Positions 37,097 through 45,452 of a DNA stretch of 64,000 bases are shown here, one piece after another (position 1 is the first letter of the stretch; each line of letters opens with the position of its first letter). Under the pieces are notes generated by a model. It was given only the letters and a program-made list of their open reading frames with translations, made no database searches and had not been told where the DNA came from. This DNA comes from JABCZH01 sp963803775 (lineage in GTDB: Bacteria; Acidobacteriota; Terriglobia; Terriglobales; Acidobacteriaceae). Position numbers and translations under genes: made by a program. The DNA lies in NCBI GenBank assembly GCA_963803775.1, contig CAWDNS010000005.1, forward strand, positions 62,001 through 126,000, read 5' to 3'.

Positions 37097-37294
37097 TTAC
37101 GAAAACCGAACAAGCATCTGCCTGGACCATTTGAGGCACCCGGGGCATGTACAGAAATAGGTCGGAGTGCCGGGGCGGAGGGTATGCGCACAGTTTCGGC
37201 AAACGAACCGACCGTCTTTGTATCCAGTCATCTCTGCAAAATCCGGGCCGATAGAACAATACGGGCAAAAGAAAACCAAGACCGTATCGGTCAC
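37097..37294 (-). CDS. Small zinc-ribbon protein
   Basis: 65 residues with FFCPYC, FVCRNCAHTL and YFCTCPGCL: two or three CxxC knuckles and a conserved-looking YKDGRF centre. I do not know its function; similar short proteins appear in acidobacterial genomes next to unrelated genes. It lies 82 bp upstream of the REC-PilZ start and may lead the operon. Confidence 0.55.
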   Translation of the reverse strand: MTDTVLVFFCPYCSIGPDFAEMTGYKDGRFVCRNCAHTLRPGTPTYFCTCPGCLKWSRQMLVRFS

Positions 37295-37484
37295 CGTACT
37301 AGCGTGACGCTGAATTGTGGGTTCCTCCCAACTTCAGGAGGTAGCAATCCCCAGGCCGTCGTCGATTGCACAGTATTGCGCCAAAATCAGAGCCAGACCG
37401 AGCTGGAAAGAATGTTGGTCTGCCTAGATGTCGGCAGCCTGCCGACCCATCGGCACTCCCCTTTAGGAGTATGATCGGCGTCTA

Positions 37485-37730
37485 GTGTCCGCCTTCAAGA
37501 GTTTGCGTATACGAAGTTTGCCTCAACCGCCCAAGCCACTTAACCCTGGCATTACGCCCGTTGCCCAGTATGTCCGAATGTCTGACGACGGCCAGCAATT
37601 CTCAATTGCCAACCAGAAGGCCGCGATTGAGGAATATGCCAAAAAGCATAATCTTGTCGTTGTTCGCACTTACGAAGATGCGGGGAAGAGCGGCTTGGCA
37701 TTAAAGCACCGGGCCGGGACGCCAGGTCCT
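37485..37730 (+). pseudogene. N-terminal fragment of a serine recombinase
   Basis: GTG start at 37485. ITPVAQYVRMSDDGQQFSIANQ and RTYEDAGKSGLALKHRAG match the resolvase domain of the neighbouring recombinases (catalytic Ser in YVRMS). It breaks off near residue 82; the sequence after about 37730 encodes something else. It is on the opposite strand to the intact recombinases. A fusion or deletion end, not a frameshift. Confidence 0.75.
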
Positions 37731-37774
37731 AGACTGATGTGTAGTCCTGCGCTTTGATCTCTTAATCCAAAGGG

Positions 37775-38488
37775 GTGGAGGCGATGGCGGGCGAGAATGT
37801 CATCATCCGTCCGATGGGTTCCGGTGTCGCATTTGTGCAGCTTGATGACCTGAAGACCCAGGAGCAAATCGACCGCGTCCGTCCCGCCACTTTCATCATC
37901 CACGAAACCAGCCCCGGCAACCGCCAGGCATGGATAGCGGTATCCGGCGTACCGGAAGGCAAGGAGCAGTTTAAGGAATTCACGCGCCGTGTCCGCCGCG
38001 CAGTAGGCGCCAGCGACAAATACGCCTCCCATGCCACGCGCCTTGCTGGCACCGAGAACTGGAAAGCCAAGAACTTGCCCAATCCCCCGACCGTCACCAT
38101 CCTTGAAGCACATCCCGGTCGCATGATGACGCCGGCACAGCTGGAGGAGCTTCATCTGCTGGCAGAACCGGAACGAACCGTCTCGGTCGTGGACCTACGC
38201 CCCCACCGTGTTTCCCGCCAGCCGGACCGCGAGCGGCACTGGCCTGACTATCAGCGCTGCCTCAAGCCAAAACCTGACGGCGTCCCGGATCGTAGCGCCG
38301 CTGATTTTAGCTGGTGCATGTTTGCCTCGCGATGCGGCTGGAGCGTCGAGGAGACCGAACAGAAGCTGCTGGAAGTCAGCGAGAAGGCCAGGGAGCGCGC
38401 CCGATGCGGGGATGAAGGTTACGCGCACGTCACTGCAGTGAATGCAGCCGCAGCGGCAGAGCAGGGGCGGCGGCGGAATAGAGGATAA
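37775..38488 (+). CDS. RepB-like DNA primase, N-terminally truncated
   Basis: 237 residues starting at GTG 37775. VIIRPMGSG, FVQLDDL, PATFIIHETSPGNRQAWIAV and the following alpha-beta segments match the RepB/primase domain of mobilisable plasmids and elements, which makes primers at replication origins. Homologues have an N-terminal region before the IRP strand; it is missing here, coinciding with the recombinase junction near 37730. Remnant of a plasmid or integrative element. Confidence 0.6.
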   Translation: MEAMAGENVIIRPMGSGVAFVQLDDLKTQEQIDRVRPATFIIHETSPGNRQAWIAVSGVPEGKEQFKEFTRRVRRAVGASDKYASHATRLAGTENWKAKNLPNPPTVTILEAHPGRMMTPAQLEELHLLAEPERTVSVVDLRPHRVSRQPDRERHWPDYQRCLKPKPDGVPDRSAADFSWCMFASRCGWSVEETEQKLLEVSEKARERARCGDEGYAHVTAVNAAAAAEQGRRRNRG

Positions 38489-38564
38489 TCGTCAAGTGGC
38501 GCACTGCTTGCAGACTAACAAGCGTGGTATACAGTTGAACATCTGAAGGAGAAGAACTAACCGC

Positions 38565-38804
38565 ATGCCCTATCAGGCTCCTATCACCGTCAAAACCGCT
38601 CTCGACCGCATCCGGAAACACGATTACGTGCTGCCCGCGATCCAGCGCGAATTCGTCTGGAAGCCTGAACAGATCTACAAGCTATTTGACAGTCTGTTGC
38701 AAGGGTTTCCGGTCGGATCGTTTCTATTTTGGAAAATCGACCCGGAGACCTCGAAAACCTTTGAGTTTTTTGATTTTGCGCGGGAATATCACCATGTAAA
38801 TCGC
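38565..38804 (+). pseudogene. DUF262 (GmrSD-type) N-terminal fragment
   Basis: Starts at ATG 38565 with GAAGGAG upstream. LPAIQREFVWKPEQIYKLFDSL and QGFPVGSFLFWK are the hallmark of DUF262/GmrS-like domains used in restriction of modified DNA. Homologues run several hundred residues more; the similarity stops after about 80 residues (near 38804), where a different gene fragment on the other strand begins. The frame then reads on to 38924 by chance. Confidence 0.7.
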
Positions 38805-38909
38805 GTCGTTAATTTTGACTACCTTAGTCTGCTCCTGATCTGCGGCAAGCGTGCACAAGGCGATACATACGCACAACCAGAACGCGACAACACAGAGGAT
38901 TCGCTGCAT
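38800..38909 (-). pseudogene. N-terminal fragment of a secreted protein
   Basis: An ATG at 38909 follows an AAGGAG ribosome site by 7 nt, then a textbook signal peptide (MQRILCVVAFWLCVCIALCTLA) and about 18 residues of mature protein (VVKINDAIYMV). The match to the DUF262 fragment on the opposite strand ends at the same place, so the gene was cut there. The mature start resembles the opening strand of secreted metallo-beta-lactamase-fold proteins, but this is only a guess. Confidence 0.5.
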
Positions 38910-38973
38910 TCGTGTTCTCCTTGATGGATTGCTGCGCACAGCAATGGCACCGTTTACAAATCGCAACCCGATG

Positions 38974-39729
38974 CTATCGTTCAGTCCGTACCGTCAGCTT
39001 GGAGAAATAAGCATCCGTGCTCCACTGTCCCCAAAAGCCGACCTGCCCGTGGGTTTTGCCGAGCTTGAGATCACTCACGATCAGGCACGGCTGGTCGCTT
39101 CCGTTGACGTACAGCATTGCCTTTGGCCCTGAAATTACGATCTCCATGTGCGTCCAGGCACCCGCTTCGAGATCGGTGTAGGATTCATAAACTCCGGGAC
39201 TTTCTTTTCGCAGGCGGAACCAGGGAAAATCCGGCACCGAGTCATACTGCACAGAGTGGTTGCGGCGCAATTGATCATCGGCCCTGCCGTTGGTCGGCCG
39301 CAGATAGATACTTTCTGTGTGAACGCCATGTTCCTGACTGCGAAAGTCGATGCCGATGAAGCCTCGTGCATCCGCAGGCGCTCCGGGCATTGGCGCACCT
39401 GCAACATCGACCTCAATGGTTCCGTCCTTGAAATCGACGCCGGCCACAAACGCCTGGACCGATTCATTGTCCTTAGGGTCGGAACGGCCGGGCGGTGCTG
39501 TCAAATGCACCCCGCGCCGTCCGCGGTATGTCGCGACTTCGGCCTTCCCGTTGAATACCTCCAAACCGGCAACGGAATCGAGGGAAAAGGAAAAACAGGA
39601 GGAAGCCGCTTGTTGTCCCAGGACTCCGATGGCCGAAAATGAAACGCAGCCCGTGATCGCCAGCAAAGTCGCATTCACATAACAATCAATGTTGGTGAAC
39701 CACGCGCGTGACGCCGACGGATACTTCAT
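38974..39729 (-). CDS. Secreted LamG/concanavalin-like beta-sandwich protein
   Basis: 251 residues with a hydrophobic export segment (about 19-45). The mature part resembles DUF1080/LamG-type jelly rolls: DGTIEVDVAGAP, ARGFIGIDFRSQ, AWTHMEIVISG, MLYVNGSDQPCLIV and GQVGFWGQWST. Such domains bind or hydrolyse carbohydrates outside the cell; no catalytic residues are recognised. The start of the protein is uncertain: Met residues before the signal region would give a long n-region. Confidence 0.65.
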   Translation of the reverse strand: MKYPSASRAWFTNIDCYVNATLLAITGCVSFSAIGVLGQQAASSCFSFSLDSVAGLEVFNGKAEVATYRGRRGVHLTAPPGRSDPKDNESVQAFVAGVDFKDGTIEVDVAGAPMPGAPADARGFIGIDFRSQEHGVHTESIYLRPTNGRADDQLRRNHSVQYDSVPDFPWFRLRKESPGVYESYTDLEAGAWTHMEIVISGPKAMLYVNGSDQPCLIVSDLKLGKTHGQVGFWGQWSTDAYFSKLTVRTER

Positions 39730-40220
39730 TTCAGGCCTCGATGACTCTGATCACCGGGCTATTTGACGAAAGCCCTGCGGGCTTGGGTAGCAACTTCTTC
39801 GGTCACTTCCCAGAAGCCCGTTTCTGGACCGCGTCAAGTCTGTCGTCTTCGGGTTTAGTGCCCACTCGAAGTAAGGGTGCGCACCTGAACTCTGCGGCAG
39901 CGGTGTCAGAAAACCTGTCCAGAATCGCTACCATGAGAGCCCATAAAAACGGCCTTCTTGATCGCAACAGATGGCGTTAGGAATGGGTAGTTTTCTAACC
40001 CAGAGTGCCAGGCATTCCGGTCAATGAGTGATATCACGATTTTGCGCCAGCCAGAGCAATTCTCTTGATCCATGCCCCGTCGAACCGCCCCTGGGCCAAC
40101 TTCTAGAGACTGATGCCTCTATCGACAGTGACGTTGGTTGCGGTAGAGTTACCTGCTTCGTCTGGCTAGGCCCCACCCCAGGGCCGTTCCGGTGCCCGAG
40201 GCGAAGATCCTGGGGGATTC
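39730..40220. other. Non-coding region with one dispersed repeat
   Basis: No gene recognised. At 40019-40052 there is a copy of the 34-bp dispersed repeat (GGTCAATGAGTG opening) described in the findings. A small GC hairpin (about 39770-39784) has no T-run. Confidence 0.4.
40019..40052 (+). repeat. Dispersed 34-bp repeat, copy 1
   Basis: One of four similar plus-strand copies (40019, 40467, 43924, 45453) sharing GGTCAATGAGTG followed by a GCGAT-like block and TTGCGCCA. Copy 1 reads GGTCAATGAGTGATATCACG and continues to TTGCGCCAGC. Confidence 0.6.
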
Positions 40221-40400
40221 ATGCACTGGCTCAAGTTGATGATGGAAGTCTGGGTGGTGTTCGGAGTTGTGAGTGTCGTAGCGGGGCTGATGTGGACCGC
40301 CCGGCTGAGCCGTGAGACAGACACAGAAATCAGCAACGCCCCGCCCCTGCCGGAACGGCAGTTGGCAACTGCGTCCTCATACAAGCCTCATTCTGCCTAA
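40221..40400 (+). CDS. Small single-helix membrane protein (too short for usual calling)
   Basis: 59 residues from ATG 40221 with a GGGGG stretch 4-8 nt upstream. One membrane helix (about residues 8-26, VWVVFGVVSVVAGLMW) followed by a polar tail rich in Pro and Ser. No known family recognised. Could be spurious, but start, helix and stop are consistent. Confidence 0.35.
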   Translation: MHWLKLMMEVWVVFGVVSVVAGLMWTARLSRETDTEISNAPPLPERQLATASSYKPHSA

Positions 40401-40466
40401 CAGCCCTTCCGCAACGAAGTTCCGGAACGAAGTTGAGGTGTGATGGAGAGCTGATCTCCATGACCA

Positions 40467-40500
40467 GGGTCAATGAGTGTAATGGGGATTTATCGCCAAC
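40467..40500 (+). repeat. Dispersed 34-bp repeat, copy 2
   Basis: GGGTCAATGAGTGTAATGGG followed by GATTTATCGCCAAC; same motif as copies 1, 3 and 4. It lies just beyond the GloVer gene end, 86 bp outside the duplicated part visible in this window. Confidence 0.65.
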
Positions 40501-40540
40501 CGTAGGGTCCACCGACCTCGAATCGGTTGCCAATTGCCAT

Positions 40541-41836
40541 TCAGGGAGTAATCTTGAATACTGTTCCGCACCCAGGCCCACCGCCCTCTTGGGTATTGCA
40601 GTTAACGTCGCCGCCAATTGTCGCTGTGCCATAAAGAGCGGGCGTGCGAAGATCAAGCAGCAAGGCTCCAACCGGGTTGGCTCCGTCCGCAGCCCCAGTA
40701 AACTCGTGCAGAACGGTTAGCTTGTTCGCCGTATCCAGCCGAAATACTGTTCCACAGCCGATGGTTCCGTTACACGTCAGATCGCCGCCGTAAAGAGTTG
40801 TGCCGTAAAGGTTACCTTTTGGATCTCGAATTAAACCAGCGTAGGGCTCTGATCCGTCGCTACCGCCGCTGAACTTGTACAAGACGGCATAGTCGCCACT
40901 ACGTAAATTCAGCTTGAATACGACCCCGCAGCCCGTCGGTTGTCCGAGGTACAAACACCCACTGGAGTTGCCGCCAATTGTGGTAGTTCCGTACACTTCC
41001 CCGGTATTGGAATCCAGAATTAGGCCGGCGTAAGGAACTGCCCCGTCTGTCAGTTTGAATTGATGAATTGTCGATTCCGTCCAACCGCTAGCAGTGTGGT
41101 GAAGCCTAAAGATAGTACCGCAGCCACTGGAGCAATCCTTGGAACCGCCGCCGTCCGAGGTGGTTCCAAACAAATCTCCCGAAGCGTCCAAAACGACCGC
41201 CCCATAAGGATTGGCACCGTCAGAGCCCGCCGCAAAACTGTACAGTACGGATTCGGTACCCACTTTATCCAACTGGAACACCGCGCCGCAGCCATAGGGA
41301 TAGTCACATCCGGCCGTGCCGCCAAATACCGTCGTGCCATACCAGTTGCCCTTTCCGTCAGGAATCAATCCAGCATTGGGATTGGCTCCGTCAGGACTTC
41401 CTGCAAAACGGTACAACACCGTTTCACTGCCCGCTGCATCTACCTTGAAAACGGTTCCGCAGTAAAATACGACGTCGTGATAAGTAAGACAGTTGATGCC
41501 GCCCGCGTAGGTTGTGCCGTATGCGTCTCCGCTTTTGTCAGCCGCCAGTGGTGCGACCGGCCTGGCTCCGTCGGGATAATCCTGAAATTGGCTCAAAACA
41601 TTGTAGTTTCCACTTGGTTCGAGCCTGAAGACATCGCCAACCCCTCGTAACCCGCCATACTCCGCCGTGGAGTATATATTGCCCGCGTGGTCTTGAACCA
41701 GGGCGGCTTGCGGATTGGCGCCATCTGACTCTTCGAACGTATGCAAAACTTCAAAGGTCTGTCCTTGCGCAGAACGAAGAATCCCAAGCACAAGCACCAA
41801 GCCTTGCAGGAAGAATCTGGTTGAGTCAGTTCGCAC
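40541..41836 (-). CDS. Secreted GloVer-type tandem-repeat protein (copy 1)
   Basis: About 431 residues from GTG 41836 (GGGAG ribosome site 8 nt before). A signal peptide (about 9-25, LQGLVLVLGILRSAQG) is followed by tandem repeats of about 40-55 residues with the pattern DGAxPxAxLxxDxxGNxYGTTxxGG, typical of choice-of-anchor GloVer-repeat proteins of Acidobacteriota, thought to form an extracellular beta-propeller-like structure. The gene directly follows a truncated recombinase fragment (3-4 bp gap). It is present again, inverted, at 62750-64000. Confidence 0.82.
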   Translation of the reverse strand: MRTDSTRFFLQGLVLVLGILRSAQGQTFEVLHTFEESDGANPQAALVQDHAGNIYSTAEYGGLRGVGDVFRLEPSGNYNVLSQFQDYPDGARPVAPLAADKSGDAYGTTYAGGINCLTYHDVVFYCGTVFKVDAAGSETVLYRFAGSPDGANPNAGLIPDGKGNWYGTTVFGGTAGCDYPYGCGAVFQLDKVGTESVLYSFAAGSDGANPYGAVVLDASGDLFGTTSDGGGSKDCSSGCGTIFRLHHTASGWTESTIHQFKLTDGAVPYAGLILDSNTGEVYGTTTIGGNSSGCLYLGQPTGCGVVFKLNLRSGDYAVLYKFSGGSDGSEPYAGLIRDPKGNLYGTTLYGGDLTCNGTIGCGTVFRLDTANKLTVLHEFTGAADGANPVGALLLDLRTPALYGTATIGGDVNCNTQEGGGPGCGTVFKITP

Positions 41837-42379
41837 TGTGCTAACTCCCGAAGGAATGTCGAGTGGCGATTGGCCACTGCATTTTGAGTACGGCCTCACG
41901 CGGCAGGTTGCCCCAGCCGGGTTGCTTGACCCCTTTCACTCGGCTGATGCCAGCCGCCAATTCGGGACTCAGTAGGCCTGAGTCGGCGGCCTCGTGTGCG
42001 AGGCGGCGGACGGCAGCCAGTTGCTGATTGATGGTGTTCGCGGCCAGACCGCGTGATTCCAGGTACATGCGGTAGCGCACGACTACGATGCGGTTGAAGG
42101 CGAGCCGGGGCTCGGAGCAGTACCACGCAATGAATTGATCAATGGCGTACTCGTAAACCCGGCGCGAGGCTGGCGAGCCGAGGCTATTCAGCACTGCCAA
42201 TTTGCAATGATCCAGATCCGGCAGCCGAAGCACTCGGCGACGGTAATTCGGCTTGATTCTATGTTTGCTCATAGCGACGGCCTCCCATTGCCGCTGGTTT
42301 GGAACTACGGCAAACCGTCTGGGTAATGCAAGCATTGGAAGAGTAAAAGGCTGGCTGGGTTTTGAGCGCTAACGCCTGT
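40586..42379. repeat. Large inverted repeat, left arm (at least 1794 bp)
   Basis: Everything from 42379 down to 40586 is the reverse complement of 62207-64000. Mirrored coordinates always sum to 104586, so there are no indels, and the open frames on both strands translate identically. The right arm runs out of the window, so true length is greater. At the inner border, ACAGGCGTTAGCGC is shared and the flanks diverge (gagaACAGG vs cccACAGG). Confidence 0.92.
41841..42272 (-). pseudogene. Tyrosine recombinase N-terminal fragment (copy 1)
   Basis: 143 residues from ATG 42272, with GGGAGG 8 nt upstream. It is the SAM-like core-binding domain of a phage-type integrase (SPASRRVYEYAIDQFIAWY, then RYRMYLESRG and NTINQQLAAVRRL) and stops before the catalytic domain; the R, HxxR and Y residues are all absent. 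The coding sequence ends right against the GloVer gene, as if the catalytic half had been deleted and replaced. Identical copy at 62314-62745. Confidence 0.78.
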
Positions 42380-42521
42380 TCTCAACATTTAGGGAGTTGT
42401 AACCCCGCCCTTGACTCCGATTCGAGAGAGTCATTTTGATCGGCTGAATTCATAGTCCTGTGATACATTCTTCCGCACGCAGCGCAAGCGGTCTGCAATC
42501 TGCATCAAAAGGGGCGTGAAA

Positions 42522-43745
42522 ATGCATCGCATCTATACGTGCGCAGTGGTGTGTCTGTTCAGCCTTTCCCTCCTCGCGCAAGACACCCTTTCTCAGAAAT
42601 TGGCCTCCGTGAACAACATTCCGCCTCCAGCGACGGTGACCGGATCGGGCACCACCGACTACATTCCCAAGTGGACGGGCAGCACGACATTAGGAAATTC
42701 GATTCTGTTCCAGACCGGCAGCAAGATCGGCGTGGGCACAACCATGCCGAGCGTGGCGCTCGACGTGGATGGCCGGGTCAATGTTTCAAAGACCTACCGC
42801 ATTGGCGGCATCGACGTGTTGACGGTGATTGGCACGGGGTCGTCGCCAAACACCGGCGTCGGAAACCAGGCGCTCATGTCGCTTACGACGAGTGGCTTCG
42901 GAAATACGGCCGTCGGAGAGGGAACCCTGTCCTTCAACGTCTCCGGCTACAACAACACCGCCGTCGGCGCGGGCGCTCTGGATTTGAACAAATCGAACGA
43001 AAACACAGCAGTGGGCTCCGGCGCTTTGGCCGAGGACATCGGAGGAACACAAAATACAGCCCTGGGTTCGGGTGCGATGCTGTTTGACAACGGCGGCGTC
43101 GGGAATACGGCGCTCGGATATGACGCCTTGACCAACAACAGCAATGGAAGTTCCAATATCGCAATTGGCTACCAAGCGGCGCTGAATGTCTCCCCGAGCA
43201 ACAGCAACAACATTCATATCGGAAACACCGGACAGTCGACCGACAGCGGCGCTGTTCGCATCGGCGATCTTTCCATACAGACCTCTTTCTTCGTAGCAGG
43301 CGTGAGCGGCGTGCCCACCGGTGTGAACGATGCTGTGCCTGTCTTGATTGATACGCACGGGCAATTGGGGACCATCAACTCCTCGCGTCGCTTCAAACAG
43401 GACATCCACGACATGGCCGGCGCCAGCGAGGGCCTGATGCATCTTCGTCCGGTCACTTTTCGTTACACAAAACCGTTCGACGACGGGGCCAGACCGATCC
43501 AGTATGGCCTGATTGCCGAGGAGGTGGCCGAAGTTTATCCCGACCTGGTCACTCATTCATCGGATGGCCAAGTCCAGGCGGTGAAATATCAGGTCCTCGA
43601 TTCCATGCTGCTGAACGAAATGCAGCGGCAACAGAAGGAGATCCAGAGGCTGCAGGAGCGCTTAGCCCGGCTGGAGCAGGTGCTGGCTTCGGCGGAGCGC
43701 GTCACTCGAAGTGACGGACGATGGGAGAAGGTAATGGGGCGATAG
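42522..43745 (+). CDS. Secreted head-repeat protein with S74 intramolecular chaperone domain (paralogue A)
   Basis: About 407 residues from ATG 42522 (AAGGGG 7 nt before). Signal peptide (about 1-20), a short conserved stretch (PPPATVTGSGTTDYIPKWTG), then YadA-head-like repeats (GNTAVGxxAL, NNTAVGAGAL, NTALGSGAM), and at the C-terminus a peptidase-S74/endosialidase-type chaperone: SSRRFKQDIHDM, LRPVTFRY, QYGLIAEEVAEVYPDLV and a coiled coil. S74 domains trimerise and then cut themselves off phage or surface fibres. Probably a trimeric surface or appendage fibre. Paralogue at 44125-45390. Confidence 0.8.
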   Translation: MHRIYTCAVVCLFSLSLLAQDTLSQKLASVNNIPPPATVTGSGTTDYIPKWTGSTTLGNSILFQTGSKIGVGTTMPSVALDVDGRVNVSKTYRIGGIDVLTVIGTGSSPNTGVGNQALMSLTTSGFGNTAVGEGTLSFNVSGYNNTAVGAGALDLNKSNENTAVGSGALAEDIGGTQNTALGSGAMLFDNGGVGNTALGYDALTNNSNGSSNIAIGYQAALNVSPSNSNNIHIGNTGQSTDSGAVRIGDLSIQTSFFVAGVSGVPTGVNDAVPVLIDTHGQLGTINSSRRFKQDIHDMAGASEGLMHLRPVTFRYTKPFDDGARPIQYGLIAEEVAEVYPDLVTHSSDGQVQAVKYQVLDSMLLNEMQRQQKEIQRLQERLARLEQVLASAERVTRSDGRWEKVMGR

Positions 43746-43864
43746 CCGGACTCGCCTCACTGACGTGGGTTTCGATTGAACGAAGAGCCTGGCTGGCTTG
43801 GATGACGCTGGCTATCTCCGGCTGGATGTTTGTGATTTGGACACTCGCCTGTTTGAGCTACTGA
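43721..43864 (+). CDS. Small membrane peptide overlapping the fibre gene end
   Basis: 47 residues from ATG 43721, overlapping the last 25 nt of the preceding gene in another frame. A membrane helix (about 24-44, WLAWMTLAISGWMFVIWTLA) makes up most of it. Overlap suggests translational coupling, but homologues are not known to me and it could be chance. Confidence 0.3.
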   Translation: MGEGNGAIAGLASLTWVSIERRAWLAWMTLAISGWMFVIWTLACLSY

Positions 43865-44124
43865 TCTAGGAAGGCAACGCCGACTGTCGTTAACAGGCGA
43901 TTTCACTCAAAATCCCGGACACAGGGTCAATGAGTGTAACGGCGATGTTACGCCAACGACGCGAGCGCGATCACATCCGGTCACCTTCCCCCCACCGCTC
44001 GGCGTGACCGGATTTCCGTCATTTGACATCACACGAACATTCCAAAAATCATTGCGCTCTTGTGATAAATTTCTCAACCATAAGCATCGTGTCCGATGAA
44101 TCCGAAGCCAAACGGAGACCTTCT
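43746..44124. other. Intergenic region with dispersed repeat copy 3
   Basis: Apart from the possible small membrane peptide, only the 34-bp repeat at 43924-43957 stands out. It should contain the promoter of paralogue B. Confidence 0.4.
43924..43957 (+). repeat. Dispersed 34-bp repeat, copy 3
   Basis: GGGTCAATGAGTGTAACGGC, then GATGTTACGCCAAC. Nearly the same as copy 2; it lies between the two fibre genes. Confidence 0.65.
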
Positions 44125-45390
44125 ATGAAACCAACTTCCACATTCGTGAACTGTGCAGTCGCAATTCTTTTCTGCGGCCTGGCCGCGCAAGGTCAACAGG
44201 TGAATGAGGGGTCGTCCGCATTCCGGCAGATTGCAGCAACCCGCACTCTTCCGCCTCCAGCGACGGTGACCGGATCGGGCACCACCGACTACATTCCCAA
44301 GTGGACGGGCAGTACGACCTTGGGAAACTCGATCCTCTTCCAGACGGGTGGCAAGATTGGCGTGGGCACGACGACGCCCACGGTTGCGTTGGACGTGAAT
44401 GGGCGAGTCAATGCCTCGCGGTCCTACCGCCTCCTAGGCTATGACATTCTGACACTACCCAAGGGGTCCCTTGCGAACATCGCCCTGGGTTTTGAGGCAC
44501 TACAGAATCTCACTTCTGGCACGCAAGGGACTGCCGTCGGCACCGACGCATTGCAGAATGACACCGCTGGGTCTAACAACACCGCCATCGGTTCCGCAGC
44601 TTTACAGGCAACCACTACGGGAGCCTACAACACTGCTGGCGGGGCCCTCACATTGATCGACAACGTGGACGGAAACTTCAACACTGCCTTTGGCATGCAG
44701 GCCATGCAGGTGAACACTAGCGGCTCGAACAACACCGCCATCGGCTCCGACAGTCTGCTGAACAATTCAACGGGAGGCTTTAATACTGCGGTGGGGTTCC
44801 AATCCTTAATATTCACCTCCACTGGGAGCAACAATATCGGCATAGGATACCAGTCGGGTCTGGGGGTTACGAGCGGCGACAACAACATTGAAATTGGAAG
44901 CACTGGAGGCGAGTCAGATAATAACGCTACCCGGATCGGGACGACTGGAATACAAACCTCTTTCTTCGCGGCAGGAATAAGAGGTGTGATGACTGGCGCA
45001 AACGACGCGGTGCCCGTAGTGATCGATTCTAATGGCCAACTGGGCACGGTTAGCTCTTCGCGCCGGTTCAAAGAAGACATCCAGGAAATGGGCGACGCAA
45101 GCCAAGGACTCATGCATCTACGGCCGGTTACCTTCCGTTACCAGAAAGCGTTCGAGGATGGTTCCAAGCCCACCCAATACGGATTGATCGCCGAAGAGGT
45201 GGCAGAAGTCTACCCCAACCTCGTCGCCCATTCAGCGGACGGCCAGATCGAGACCGTGAAGTATCAGGTGCTCGATTCAATGCTATTGAATGAAGTGCAG
45301 CGCCAGCAAAAAGAAATCCAAAGCCTGCAAGAGCGATTGGCGAAGCTGGAAGCATTGCTGGCCTCGAGCGAGGGGACGAATTGGAGGTAA
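44125..45390 (+). CDS. Secreted head-repeat protein with S74 intramolecular chaperone domain (paralogue B)
   Basis: About 421 residues from ATG 44125, GGAG upstream. Same plan as paralogue A: signal peptide, PPPATVTGSGTTDYIPKWTG stretch, about eight head repeats (NNTAIGSAAL, FNTAVGFQSL), then the S74 domain (SSRRFKEDIQEM; QYGLIAEEVAEVYPNLV) and coiled coil. The DNA for the shared stretch after the signal peptide is almost identical between the two genes while the repeats differ, suggesting local conversion or strong constraint. Confidence 0.8.
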   Translation: MKPTSTFVNCAVAILFCGLAAQGQQVNEGSSAFRQIAATRTLPPPATVTGSGTTDYIPKWTGSTTLGNSILFQTGGKIGVGTTTPTVALDVNGRVNASRSYRLLGYDILTLPKGSLANIALGFEALQNLTSGTQGTAVGTDALQNDTAGSNNTAIGSAALQATTTGAYNTAGGALTLIDNVDGNFNTAFGMQAMQVNTSGSNNTAIGSDSLLNNSTGGFNTAVGFQSLIFTSTGSNNIGIGYQSGLGVTSGDNNIEIGSTGGESDNNATRIGTTGIQTSFFAAGIRGVMTGANDAVPVVIDSNGQLGTVSSSRRFKEDIQEMGDASQGLMHLRPVTFRYQKAFEDGSKPTQYGLIAEEVAEVYPNLVAHSADGQIETVKYQVLDSMLLNEVQRQQKEIQSLQERLAKLEALLASSEGTNWR

Positions 45391-45452
45391 TTTTCGTTTC
45401 CTGTGTGGGTCGCATCCTATGCACGTTCGACGGGAAACGGGAGAGTTCCATG

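Noticed and set aside
41060..41650. 196-residue open frame antisense to the GloVer gene (mirrored at 62936-63526)
   Set aside because: It is the complement of a repetitive coding sequence; no ribosome site or domain, and its regularity reflects the repeats.
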